DNA of 55,055 nt from Nostoc sp. UCD121. Its GTDB lineage: Bacteria > Cyanobacteriota > Cyanobacteriia > Cyanobacteriales > Nostocaceae. Where the stretch lies: contig NZ_JACKZS010000029.1 of assembly GCF_014222285.1 (NCBI RefSeq), positions 1 to 55,055 on the forward strand, in the 5' to 3' direction. Below, in pieces: positions 8,840 through 16,709 of this stretch (position 1 is the stretch's first letter; every line of letters starts with the position of its first letter). A program made the translations under genes and the position numbers. The notes under the pieces are model-generated. The model was not told where the DNA came from. It saw only the letters and a program-made list of their open reading frames with translations, and did no database searches.

Positions 8840-9209
8840 GCTTCCCTTTTCCTGTCGTAGGGTTTCATTGCGCCAAGAGTGAACATAATTTTGTATAAAA
8901 AAACAGCACAATCGAATAAATTCGTTGTGAAAAATTGGTTGCTTGGTAAAATAGAGGCGAAATCAGCATAACAAACTAACTCGTTCCCCAGGCTTTGCTA
9001 GTAACCGAGTGGACTTACGAGTACCCACGAACATTCAATTTATGGGATGGAGGGTGAGTCTACACCATTGGTTAACTGTAACCACGCCTAAGTATAAGTA
9101 AGCACCCTGTTGCTAGTAGTATCTAGAGACTGAAAAATGCCCAAGGCAACAGCTAGGGAATAGTTACCTTAAGATATGCGGCATTACGTACTAGCCGTGG
9201 CAATTAAGA
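8840..9209. other. Non-coding 370-bp stretch with several small inverted repeats
   Basis: There is no convincing frame. Several local stems are visible: GGTTA-actg-TAACC near 9069-9082, CTGTTGC near 9108 pairing with GCAACAG near 9146, and CGGC/GCCG near 9180-9197. A TAAAAT hexamer at about 8947 could be a plus-strand -10 box. It is either the long 3' tail of the hetZ-patU message or a separate small-RNA gene. It matches no RNA family that I can name (not tmRNA, RNase P RNA or SRP RNA). Confidence 0.3.
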
Positions 9210-10187
9210 TTACACAGTGGGATTGATGACAAACAAAAGCGGCTGTTGGTCTATTTCTGGAAACTCAACTTCCAGAGTATAAGTTGGGTTAAGTTGCTCA
9301 CAACCTAACTCTACACTTAAGTATCCCGAAGTCGAAGATGTTGCCATTGCTAAAGTACCACTTCCACGAAGTATCAAAGTTCCTTTAACAGGTAACTCAG
9401 CTTGAACAAGTAACTTCGTAAGTTTACCTTCAGACTGATACTCTACTCTGATGTTCAAATTACCGACAGTGGTTAGCCATTGTCTTTCTACCACTGGACT
9501 GGTTGCTGAAAGTGGTAGAGTCAAATTTTCCAGCAACTGTTTAGCTGCCAGCAACGACAAAGCCATCTGTTGACGCGGCTGTAAATCTGAGTAATCGCTC
9601 TGAATATTGGGCATTGTCTCCAGAGTACTGACAGAGCGATAAGTACTTCTTAGCACCAATCCAGCTATATCATTTAGTGCTTGAGACTCGTTGGGAAAAA
9701 AGTTCTCCACCACTTGAACTAATTTTGCCCCTAGAGGGACTGAAGATGTCACCAATGCCTGACACTGTTCCAGCAATTGCTGGAAAACTCTCTCCGGCAA
9801 GGGACAAGGCAGTTTCAGCTTCGACTGTTGTACCATCCATCCCCAGGTAGGAACGAGCGTCATCGACGGCTCATCAACAAAATCGGGATAGTCGATTAAT
9901 TGTGTTTCCCAGGGAAACAAAGGTGGGTGGTCTTGGGCTTGGATTTGTAACCGATGTTTAATGACGGCTTGAAAACGATCTTGCACAGTAGGAATTTCTC
10001 CCAATTGAAGGGTCTGGGGCGTTCCTCCCAATTTTGGCTCACTGCTTTTTGAAGCAGTGGCTTCATTGATGAGTTTTTTTACCCCGTCATTTTCCTCAGA
10101 TTCTACCGATTGCTCGTTATTTTTGACATCATCTGTCAATAACCAACCGAGATACTGGTATTGTGAGGATTCTGAGTCACTATTCAT
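9210..10187 (-). CDS. patU: Heterocyst patterning protein PatU (full-length, unsplit)
   Basis: 325 residues from the ATG at 10187; a GTG at 10199 would add four. The first third is polar and Ser/Glu-rich (NEQSVESEENDG). The rest holds blocks such as PPLFPWETQLIDYPDF, PTWGWMVQQSKLKLPCPLPERVF and a beta-rich C-terminal domain (KGTLILRGSGTLAMA). The PatU call rests on position directly behind hetZ and on length. In Anabaena PCC 7120 the equivalent is split into patU5 and patU3, while other Nostocales have one gene as here. The start overlaps the hetZ stop by 8 bp, so translation is probably coupled. PatU3 and HetZ act together in heterocyst commitment and pattern. No enzymatic motif is visible. 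Confidence 0.75.
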   Translation of the reverse strand: MNSDSESSQYQYLGWLLTDDVKNNEQSVESEENDGVKKLINEATASKSSEPKLGGTPQTLQLGEIPTVQDRFQAVIKHRLQIQAQDHPPLFPWETQLIDYPDFVDEPSMTLVPTWGWMVQQSKLKLPCPLPERVFQQLLEQCQALVTSSVPLGAKLVQVVENFFPNESQALNDIAGLVLRSTYRSVSTLETMPNIQSDYSDLQPRQQMALSLLAAKQLLENLTLPLSATSPVVERQWLTTVGNLNIRVEYQSEGKLTKLLVQAELPVKGTLILRGSGTLAMATSSTSGYLSVELGCEQLNPTYTLEVEFPEIDQQPLLFVINPTV

Positions 10188-11385
10188 GAGTAGATGCACC
10201 TGATCCGGACACTAATGAGTTACGAATTTCCCAAGCTTGCTCAAGAATCTTAAACCACCGTTTTTGAAGTTGTGCCATTGACAGCCCTAAAGTTTTGGCG
10301 ATTTTTTCATCGGCTTGTCCTTGTTGCTTCAACTCTAATAAAGACCGTTGCTTATTGTCCAGCTGTGCTGTGTATACTTGCCATTGTTGGGGAGTTAAAC
10401 CCAAATTGGTGTGTAAAGAAGCTTCCAGCCACTCGTGAACTAATTCCCAACGGTGTAATAAAGCAAACCGAATTAAATGATACTTGAAGCGCTGCTGTAA
10501 GTAATCTCTCTGACGAGGGGTTAAACCTAAAATCGACTCTATTTCTTGTGCTGAGAGATCCTGGAGGCGGAGGGAAAAGTAATCAGCACAGTCAGATTGT
10601 TGTCGTTGTTCGAGATAATTCATTAATTCTGTAACCACAACCGAACGCAAGGTATCTTCTTCTGGTTCGGGTTCGGCTTGCGTTGCCATTGTGGAGCGCA
10701 ATTGATGCACTGCTGGTTCTTCCCAAGAACCATCGCCTTCGTTATTGCTACCTTCTGCGGCTTGTTCTATATCTACGCTGGTTTCTGGGGGCTGCTGTTG
10801 AGAAAAAGTTTGTGCCCGCAGGATAATTAGCTGCTGCTGACGGCCTGGTAAGGGAATGCGTCGTTTGCCGTAGCGCTCGGTAAATGCCATATACTCAGAC
10901 AATTCTAGAAGCGTCTGAGGGCGATAGGTAGCACCAAGTTGATTTTCTCGCCGGAAAGCGTTTAATGCTTCCAGATAAAAACTTTGTAAAAAATCTTCGA
11001 TTATAGTCAGTCGCCCTTGATAACTCAATTGCTTCTGAGGCGGATTAATGTATCGATAAATAATTGCACTCAGAGTACTGTGTAATTCTACTCTGCCCCG
11101 ATTTGAACCCAACTGATAGTACCTGAGACACTGTTGTAGCCGATGCCGAGCTAGGGTCATCGCCGAGCTTTCTACAGTTCCAGAAGCTTGAATACGTTTG
11201 CTTTCATGGCAAATCCGATAGACTTCGGTGGTAATACGTCTTGCTACGTCATGGCAATTCTGTTCCGAAGCTTTGGTCGATTGTTGAAACTCCTTGGATA
11301 GGAGTTGAAAGATCACCTCCACGCCTTTAGAATTTTCTCCCAGAATATTTGCAGATGGAATTGTTGCGGTTGCGGCTGAATTCAT
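10180..11385 (-). CDS. hetZ: Heterocyst differentiation regulator HetZ
   Basis: 401 residues from the ATG at 11385; an upstream TTG at 11400 is less likely. HetZ of Anabaena PCC 7120 is also 401 residues and begins similarly (MNSAATA). It acts early in heterocyst differentiation, downstream of or beside HetR. The N-terminal half is helical (RRITTEVYRICHESKRIQ, RRENQLGATYRPQTLLELSEY). An acidic low-complexity linker lies at about 200-245. The C-terminal half has two helix-turn-helix-like segments (LSAQEIESILGLTPRQRDYL and DEKIAKTLGLSMAQLQKRW), fitting a DNA-binding role. Followed by patU in an overlapping operon. The upstream gene is divergent and the 200-bp gap between them should carry the promoters; I see no obvious HetR or NtcA site there. 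Confidence 0.88.
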   Translation of the reverse strand: MNSAATATIPSANILGENSKGVEVIFQLLSKEFQQSTKASEQNCHDVARRITTEVYRICHESKRIQASGTVESSAMTLARHRLQQCLRYYQLGSNRGRVELHSTLSAIIYRYINPPQKQLSYQGRLTIIEDFLQSFYLEALNAFRRENQLGATYRPQTLLELSEYMAFTERYGKRRIPLPGRQQQLIILRAQTFSQQQPPETSVDIEQAAEGSNNEGDGSWEEPAVHQLRSTMATQAEPEPEEDTLRSVVVTELMNYLEQRQQSDCADYFSLRLQDLSAQEIESILGLTPRQRDYLQQRFKYHLIRFALLHRWELVHEWLEASLHTNLGLTPQQWQVYTAQLDNKQRSLLELKQQGQADEKIAKTLGLSMAQLQKRWFKILEQAWEIRNSLVSGSGASTHE

Positions 11386-11589
11386 AGTCTCAGTTTTCAA
11401 AAGACCTTAAGTATTTAAATACAACCTGTACGACTGTGGGTATTGGCTTTTTTGGTTTTACGTATAAGCTAAACGCAGACCAATCCTACATTCAGGATAT
11501 GGCTGATTTTATTATTCCCAACTTGGATGGGATTGTTCACACTTTGATAGATGTTATTGCCATTACCCAGGAGCCGTATACAAGTCATT

Positions 11590-12063
11590 ATGGATTTAGA
11601 AGCACAAATTCAATTGCTGATTGACAATGCACCCCGCGATGGTATAACACCAAATCTAATTGCAGCAATTGCTCCTGCCCTTAGAGCGATCGCTCAAAAA
11701 TTACGCCATTCCCAGTACTATATTCTCCAAAATTCGGAGGCAAGCTGGGTTTTAACTACTTTGAGCAATCGTGCTAATCCAGGATTGGAAAAGCGCGTTA
11801 TTTACGCTTTCCCTACCATACAGGATGTCTCTCTAATTTCCCCTGCTGGGCTTGACCCTCAAATGCTAGCTAAAATTGTTCCTGTCACACATATTTTGTT
11901 CCAATTGGTGGCATTGGAACCCGTAGATAGTATCCTTTTTTTGGAAACGCCGGGTAAGACCACTCATACCGTCGAAATTCGGCGAACTGATCTAGAGAAA
12001 CTCATGCAACAAAGGTTGCGGCAGCAGCGATCGCCTAAACAGATACCCCCTGATATTGCATAG
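11590..12063 (+). CDS. Conserved cyanobacterial protein, function unknown
   Basis: 157 residues from the ATG at 11590 (MDLEAQIQLLIDNAPRDG). The frame is open upstream but those residues look non-coding. Soluble, mixed alpha/beta, with no signal peptide or membrane helix. Recognisable blocks are APALRAIAQKLRHSQYYILQ, ANPGLEKRVIYAFPTIQD and DSILFLETPGKT, and the C-terminus is basic (RLRQQRSPKQ). It is divergent from hetZ and ends directly at a strong terminator hairpin, so it is a single-gene transcript. I do not recognise a domain; a regulatory role near hetZ would be guesswork. Confidence 0.65.
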   Translation: MDLEAQIQLLIDNAPRDGITPNLIAAIAPALRAIAQKLRHSQYYILQNSEASWVLTTLSNRANPGLEKRVIYAFPTIQDVSLISPAGLDPQMLAKIVPVTHILFQLVALEPVDSILFLETPGKTTHTVEIRRTDLEKLMQQRLRQQRSPKQIPPDIA

Positions 12064-12064
12064 A

Positions 12065-12114
12065 AAAATTTGGGATGTGGGATTTTTTAGATACAATCCC
12101 ACATCCCAAATTTT
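12065..12114 (+). terminator. 20-bp perfect stem terminator
   Basis: Arms at 12065-12084 and 12095-12114 are perfectly complementary over 20 bp (core TTTGGGATGTGGGATT) with a 10-nt loop. It begins 2 nt after the stop codon of the preceding plus-strand gene. The stem ends in TTTT, and A/T-rich flanks on both sides may let it work in both directions, also serving sds from the right. Confidence 0.75.
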
Positions 12115-12354
12115 AAAGCTCAAATTTGTTTGAAAAAGTTTTTGATGAAAAGAAATTAATGCCAATTACTACCCTTTTAGTTCTTTAAAGAACCAGGCTA
12201 TCGGCTTAATCTAAAATTGGTGAACAAACAGTTATCAGTGAACATTTTTCAAAATTTAGCTGACAACTGAGCCAAATTTCCCCACCTAAGAACATTTGGT
12301 AGGTTTAACTTGGCATCTAAAACCCCATTTTGTACCTAATAACTAATAACTGAG

Positions 12355-13326
12355 TTAATAGAGGCGGCTCAGTGTGTACTCAGCTATGTTAATTAATGCC
12401 TGGTGACATTCTGAGGGTGGGAGAACTGCAAGATGTTCAATTGCTAACTTAGCATGGTGAGCAGCTAACTCCCGTGCCTGGTGTATGCCTTGACTATCTT
12501 GAATTAGTGCTAGTGCTTGCTCTAAATCTCCATCTTGAGCAAACTCTCGGTCAATTAGCACTTCCAAGGATGGTTTTTCCGCTAAAGCAAATAAAACGGG
12601 CGCAGTTAGATTACCACTTTTGAGATCAGACCCCACTGGTTTACCCAAGGTATCTGTCGTACTGGTGAAATCTAGAATGTCGTCAACGATTTGAAATGCT
12701 ATACCAAAATGACGACCGTAGCTATACAGATGCTCAACAGTTTCCCGCGAGACTTCACTAAGTAACCCAGCAGCTTTAGAACTGTTTGCGATTAACGAAG
12801 CTGTTTTGTAATAACTCTTCTGGAGGTAAGTTTCAATAGAGATACCACCATCAAAACGATTTAGTCCCTGCTGGATCTCCCCAGTAGCCAGATCCATAAT
12901 GACTTCTGAGAGGAGTTTCACAACCTCCAAATTGTCCAAGTTGGCTAAATACCAGGACGATTGGGCAAAAAGAAAATCTCCTGCTAATATGGCAATGCGA
13001 TTACCGAACAAACTATGAACGGTAGGAACGCCTCGCCGCACGTCTGATTCATCTACCACATCGTCATGTACCAAGCTTGCTGTATGAATCATTTCTGTAA
13101 TCTCAGCTAGGCGGCGATGACGCGGTGTAATATCTTGCTCTAACATTGTTGCCCGCGATATTAGCAGGACAATTGCTGGTCTGATACGCTTTCCCCCAGC
13201 TCCGAATAAATGTTCGGCTGCTGCAAACAAAATGGGGTGGCGATTTCCAACTAGCTGTTTTAGGTTATCTGCTAGTAGTCGCAGGTCTGCTTCCACAGGG
13301 GTAAACAGGGAGGTGGCTGGGGTCAT
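12355..13326 (-). CDS. sds: Solanesyl diphosphate synthase (long-chain polyprenyl synthase)
   Basis: 323 residues. Extends an allylic diphosphate with isopentenyl diphosphate to make the C45 side chain of plastoquinone. The N-terminal GGKRIRPAIVLL motif (44-55) is followed by the first Asp-rich motif LVHDDVVDESDVRRG (Asp88, Asp89, Asp92) and the second, FQIVDDILDFT (Asp215, Asp216, Asp219), plus KTASLIA and GKPVGSDLKSGNLTAP. Small residues before the first Asp motif fit a long-chain rather than a geranylgeranyl enzyme; exact chain length cannot be read from sequence. Cytosolic or membrane-associated. It stands alone, with a bidirectional hairpin downstream. Confidence 0.9.
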   Translation of the reverse strand: MTPATSLFTPVEADLRLLADNLKQLVGNRHPILFAAAEHLFGAGGKRIRPAIVLLISRATMLEQDITPRHRRLAEITEMIHTASLVHDDVVDESDVRRGVPTVHSLFGNRIAILAGDFLFAQSSWYLANLDNLEVVKLLSEVIMDLATGEIQQGLNRFDGGISIETYLQKSYYKTASLIANSSKAAGLLSEVSRETVEHLYSYGRHFGIAFQIVDDILDFTSTTDTLGKPVGSDLKSGNLTAPVLFALAEKPSLEVLIDREFAQDGDLEQALALIQDSQGIHQARELAAHHAKLAIEHLAVLPPSECHQALINIAEYTLSRLY

Positions 13327-14274
13327 GGATGGGCGGACTCTGGCTTAGGTTACGAAAGTTTACATATCCTACACTCATTTTAAGATAACCCTGTGCCAGC
13401 GCAAAGTTTTCATAGGACAATCCCATTTTCATGATTCTATCGGTGATAATTAAGGTTGTTAATACTTTTGTCAATAAGTAATTATGCTTGATTTTTGAGA
13501 GAATCATATTCTAAACTAACTTAAAAAATGGCTTCTCAGTACACTGGGACAAATGCTAGCTTAAATTGTATTAAGTAGTTTGCAAGTACACGTTTACCGC
13601 TACAGATCAAAGCAAAATTCAAGCAATATTACTTATTGACAAAATAGATATAATTTAAATTGGGTTGCCGATCGATAAAACTAAATTTCTTCAGAACTGA
13701 AGTATAGCTATTCAAAAAATTTGAAATTTAGCATTGGAATGGGCTTCAAATTCAGGGTCGTTGTGTTACGCTAAAATGTAGGAATTTTAAATTTTTCAGA
13801 TATTCACACCCCAAAGTAATTCACTTACTAAGTGATTTTACTAGGTCGGTGATGTGAGTCTAAAATAATTAGTCGTAGCTTAGATTAAGGGAATAATCCC
13901 TTTGATTTTTCCTACGATATGCAAAACTCCTGGCTTGGAGCTATGCTATATCCCTATGGGAAGCCGCTACACGTCTTCAGCGCACGTTGAGCGCAAGCAT
14001 TGCTCTTTTCACAGCAGTGTGAGTAAAAATAACGCAGATCAAGTAGACCGCTGAGAATCGTAGTTTTAGATTGCTAAACGGCAATCTAACTGCTGTGGAT
14101 CTATGGTCTGCAAGAAGTCTCATTAGACAATAAATTCTTTGTCCGTAGAGAATTTTATCTCTATAGGTAATCTTACCATTATGAAGCTACAGCAATCAAG
14201 AATGTACTTGGTTGGCTGAGGTTCTACTAATTTTATGGAATTTTATATTCGTTTGAAAGGGTGCTAGTAGAACA
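13327..14274. other. Long spacer with degenerate repeats and hairpins
   Basis: About 950 bp without a convincing gene. A terminator-like hairpin AAGGGA-ataa-TCCCTT at 13887-13902 is followed by TGATTTTT. An 8-bp stem TAGATTGC/GCAATCTA lies at 14067-14088. Around 13940-14010 is a degenerate copy of the Nostoc repeat family of the CTATGGGAAGCCGCTAC type. An 80-codon frame on the minus strand (13265-13507) overlaps sds and has no ribosome site, so I leave it out. Confidence 0.45.
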
Positions 14275-14472
14275 ATGATTTACGGAAGTATACCTATGAT
14301 GATTTTTATTTTAGCGTCTGGATATTTGTTCACAGTCTACCTGTTATTGGCACTGGCAAAGCGAACGGGTACAAAGACTGTTCCTAAAAGTTTTCCTTCA
14401 TCTGCCGAAGGAAAACACAAGCAGGAGATATCAGTAAGGGCAAAGGTGACTGAAGCTGTTAATAGTCAGTAG
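14275..14472 (+). CDS. Small single-helix membrane protein, function unknown
   Basis: 65 residues. One hydrophobic segment near residues 7-28 (PMMIFILASGYLFTVYLLLAL) is followed by a basic, polar tail (AKRTGTKTVPKSF, KHKQEISVRAKV). This predicts one membrane helix with the tail in the cytoplasm. A weak AAAGGG lies about 14 nt before the ATG; in-frame ATG codons at 14296 and 14299 are alternatives. I do not recognise the family. The upstream 200 bp contain a hairpin but no known riboswitch. Confidence 0.5.
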   Translation: MIYGSIPMMIFILASGYLFTVYLLLALAKRTGTKTVPKSFPSSAEGKHKQEISVRAKVTEAVNSQ

Positions 14473-14693
14473 TGGGTAGTGAGGAGTTAAGAGTTATTAA
14501 TTAAAAATTTTTAACTCCTAATACTCATTATATCTGAGGTTGCTTACGAACAAGGGGATTTTGCCCCTTGCCTCACTAGTTTGATTCTGTAAAGTTTCAC
14601 AAAGAATAGGTATAAACCTCGTCTAGCTCGAAACCTGTGGTTTTTCTGCCAAAAAATATAAAAACCTTAGAAATCCCCTTGGTCTAAATCGTT

Positions 14694-14783
14694 CTATTTG
14701 TTTGGGTCGTTTTTATCCTTTTTGTCCTTGGGATCTTTTTTAGGTTTTTTAACTTCTTTATTACTTTTTCTTTCCTTCGACAT
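14694..14783 (-). CDS. 29-residue Lys-rich protein
   Basis: ATG at 14783, stop TAG at 14694-14696. The peptide begins MSKERKSNKEVKKPKK and continues as a Lys/Asp-rich tract (DPKDKKDKNDPNK); about 13 of 29 residues are Lys and none is hydrophobic beyond one Val. A good Shine-Dalgarno sequence (TTGGAG) lies 8-9 nt upstream. The regular K/D periodicity and ribosome site argue for a real small protein. It is too short for most gene finders. Highly charged peptides starting like this occur as short hypotheticals in other bacteria, but no function is known to me; nucleic-acid or ribosome binding is only a guess from charge. Confidence 0.6.
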   Translation of the reverse strand: MSKERKSNKEVKKPKKDPKDKKDKNDPNK

Positions 14784-15081
14784 TAGCGTTCTCCAACTAG
14801 GTTATTCAGTGAAAGCTTCCATTTTCTGCCGTTAGGAAATCAGGAGACGACTTACCTGATATTCTTATAAGGCAAAAAATAAAGTATCAAACATAAATTG
14901 CTACTAACTACAATGATACGGTGTTGTTTGATTTAATGTAGCTTGAATCCATATTGCTAGAGGTTGGCCAAATTTCATCAAGATTCAGGTTACAAAGGAG
15001 AATTTTCTTCCCTGGCAATCATAACCTAAGTAAATCAGCTTAAATAATTAAAGATTTGCAAGACTTACGCAAATAATAGCC
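14784..15081. other. Spacer, nothing recognised
   Basis: About 300 bp of AT-rich DNA upstream of the small Lys-rich gene. It should hold that gene's promoter; no clear box or repeat is seen. Confidence 0.4.
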
Positions 15082-15136
15082 AAAACCACACGCGGTAGGG
15101 ATAGTATCATGAATTGCCTCTACCGCGTGTGGTTTT
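15082..15136. terminator. 17-bp stem hairpin after mreD
   Basis: Arms at 15082-15098 and 15120-15136 are perfect complements (core AACCACACGCGGTAG) with a 21-nt loop. The plus-strand side runs into TTTTTTG. On the minus strand it lies 31 bp past the mreD stop and has a shorter T4 tail, so it probably ends the mreBCD transcript and blocks transcription from the other side. Confidence 0.65.
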
Positions 15137-15167
15137 TTGTAAATTCTCTTCTAACCCCCTTGACTGA

Positions 15168-15803
15168 CTATTGCTCCAACAATTTCAATCGTTGCCACCA
15201 ACGATTGAGAGGATAATAGACCACGGGTGCCCACAGACTACTAAGAATGGCAGACGCGAGGGCGACACGCTGATAATATGTCCAAATATCTGTTACTTTG
15301 CGCTCATTTCCTATCAAAGTTAATTGCAACCCAAAGATAGTTTCTGCCAAAACTGCCATCACAAAGACAATTACAGCAATTGAAATAAAGTCTTCTTCAA
15401 TAAAACGCTGTTTCTGGAGTAGACCAGTTAAAATTCCCACGATTCCTAAACTGATGGCGTGACTAGGGTTAGGTGCTGTCATGGAATCTTGAAGTAGCCC
15501 CAGAACTATACCTGCCAAGGCTCCAGCAAATACTGTGCGCTTCACACTCCAAGTTACCACCCAAATTAATAGCCAGTTAGGGCCAATTCCCAATAATTCC
15601 ATACCTGGCAGGCGGGTTGGCAATAATAGTAAACATAAGAGTACAGAACTAGCCGTCACTAACCAACTAAATAGCTGCCGTACACCGGGATGCCAACGAG
15701 AAAGCGGCTGGATTCGGAATTTCGATTTTCGCTCTGACGATTTTGGCTTTTTCTGCCTGCTAATACCAAATGCAGGAATCTTCATTTTTCTATGGATTTT
15801 CAA
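15168..15803 (-). CDS. mreD: Rod shape-determining protein MreD
   Basis: 211 residues, membrane partner of MreB/MreC in the elongasome that guides lateral peptidoglycan synthesis. A basic N-terminal arm of about 40 residues (MKIHRKMKIPAFGISRQKK...) is longer than usual. About five hydrophobic helices follow (LFSWLVTASSVLLCLLLLP, LLGIGPNWLLIWVVTW, AGALAGIVLGLLQDSM and others). The GPNWLL and GLLQDSMT motifs are typical of the cyanobacterial family. It starts 8 bp after mreC ends, completing the mreB-mreC-mreD operon. Confidence 0.88.
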   Translation of the reverse strand: MKIHRKMKIPAFGISRQKKPKSSERKSKFRIQPLSRWHPGVRQLFSWLVTASSVLLCLLLLPTRLPGMELLGIGPNWLLIWVVTWSVKRTVFAGALAGIVLGLLQDSMTAPNPSHAISLGIVGILTGLLQKQRFIEEDFISIAVIVFVMAVLAETIFGLQLTLIGNERKVTDIWTYYQRVALASAILSSLWAPVVYYPLNRWWQRLKLLEQ

Positions 15804-15811
15804 GGGAGAAT

Positions 15812-16621
15812 TTACTTAGACTTTTGCGGCAGTTGATTTGCCGACTTTTCATTTTCCGGCTGTTGGTTTTCTGGTTTTGGATAAACTGCTACCCAATCAA
15901 GAGAGCGGATTGGCGGAAAAAGCTCAATTTTCGCTACTGATGCGGGAAGTTTCTTTAAATCCAGCGACTTAATTCGTCCTACTGCCAAGCCAGATGGAAA
16001 TTTCTGACTATAGGTAGATGTGGAAACTAAATCTCCTATCTTGACATTTGGGACTTTTTCATAAAACTCCAGCACAGCTTCGGCAGAAGAATCTCCTCGC
16101 AAAACGCCTTTAGCTGCTGTGCGACTAACTGATACACCAACTTGACTCTTGAGGTCACTGATTAACAAGACGCGGCTAGTATTGGGAGTTACACTCTCCA
16201 CCAAACCGACTAATCCGCCATCGGCCTTGACTACAAAGCCTTGCTGAATGCCTGCATTCGCGCCGCGATTCAGAGTAACTTGTTGCCACCACTGGTCAGC
16301 ACTACGTCCTACTACCCTGGCTGGAATTGGCCGTGATGCCAGTGGCTCTTTTTCCACATAGCCTAATAAATCTTGTAGCTTTGTCTTTTGACTTTCCAAA
16401 TCTACTATACGGGTTTGCAATTCTAATATCCGGGCATCTCTGATACGTTCTTCTGGAGTTGGCCCTGACTGCAACATCTCTAATGGACGGGTAAGTGCCT
16501 GGTATGTCTCAAGCACCAATTCACCTTGAGTTTGTCTCAATACCCAAGCACTACCAACTACTAGAGCTAACAACCCTATTTGTAAGCCTTTACGATCCCA
16601 CCAACGCCGTATTGTAACCAT
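15812..16621 (-). CDS. mreC: Rod shape-determining protein MreC
   Basis: 269 residues. A bitopic protein with one N-terminal membrane helix (about 14-29), then a coiled coil (about 55-92, ARILELQTRIVDLESQKTKLQ) and the periplasmic beta-domain with the family motifs ARVVGRSADQWWQQVTLNRGAN, GVLRGDS and DLVSTSTYSQKFPSGLAVGRI. It links MreB filaments to periplasmic wall synthases. The Gln/Asn/Lys-rich C-terminal tail (KPENQQPENEKSANQ) is lineage-specific. It begins 88 bp after mreB with an inverted repeat in the gap, and mreD follows 8 bp later. Confidence 0.9.
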   Translation of the reverse strand: MVTIRRWWDRKGLQIGLLALVVGSAWVLRQTQGELVLETYQALTRPLEMLQSGPTPEERIRDARILELQTRIVDLESQKTKLQDLLGYVEKEPLASRPIPARVVGRSADQWWQQVTLNRGANAGIQQGFVVKADGGLVGLVESVTPNTSRVLLISDLKSQVGVSVSRTAAKGVLRGDSSAEAVLEFYEKVPNVKIGDLVSTSTYSQKFPSGLAVGRIKSLDLKKLPASVAKIELFPPIRSLDWVAVYPKPENQQPENEKSANQLPQKSK

Positions 16622-16648
16622 ATATACCTTTATCTACTTATACAATTA

Positions 16649-16690
16649 AGTTCTATTTGGATTCTATTTATATAGAACCCAAATAGAACT
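16649..16690 (-). promoter_or_regulatory. Intercistronic hairpin between mreB and mreC
   Basis: A 12-bp perfect stem (AGTTCTATTTGG at 16649-16660 with CCAAATAGAACT at 16679-16690), extended by an inner TTCTA/TAGAA stem. No T-run follows on the minus strand, so it is more likely an attenuator, RNase processing site or mRNA-stability element than a full terminator. It would lower mreCD output relative to mreB. Confidence 0.5.
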
Positions 16691-16709
16691 CAAGTATGAT
16701 ATTTTTTTG

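Noticed and set aside
8980..9040. tRNA-like look of the GGCTTTGC..GTAACCGAGT region
   Set aside because: No acceptor stem, anticodon arm or T-loop can be built.
11436..11624. 62-codon frame between hetZ and the divergent gene
   Set aside because: It overlaps the promoter region and the start of the better-supported gene at 11590 and resembles no protein.
13265..13507. 80-codon minus-strand frame overlapping the start of sds
   Set aside because: It lies in the sds leader in another frame with no ribosome site.
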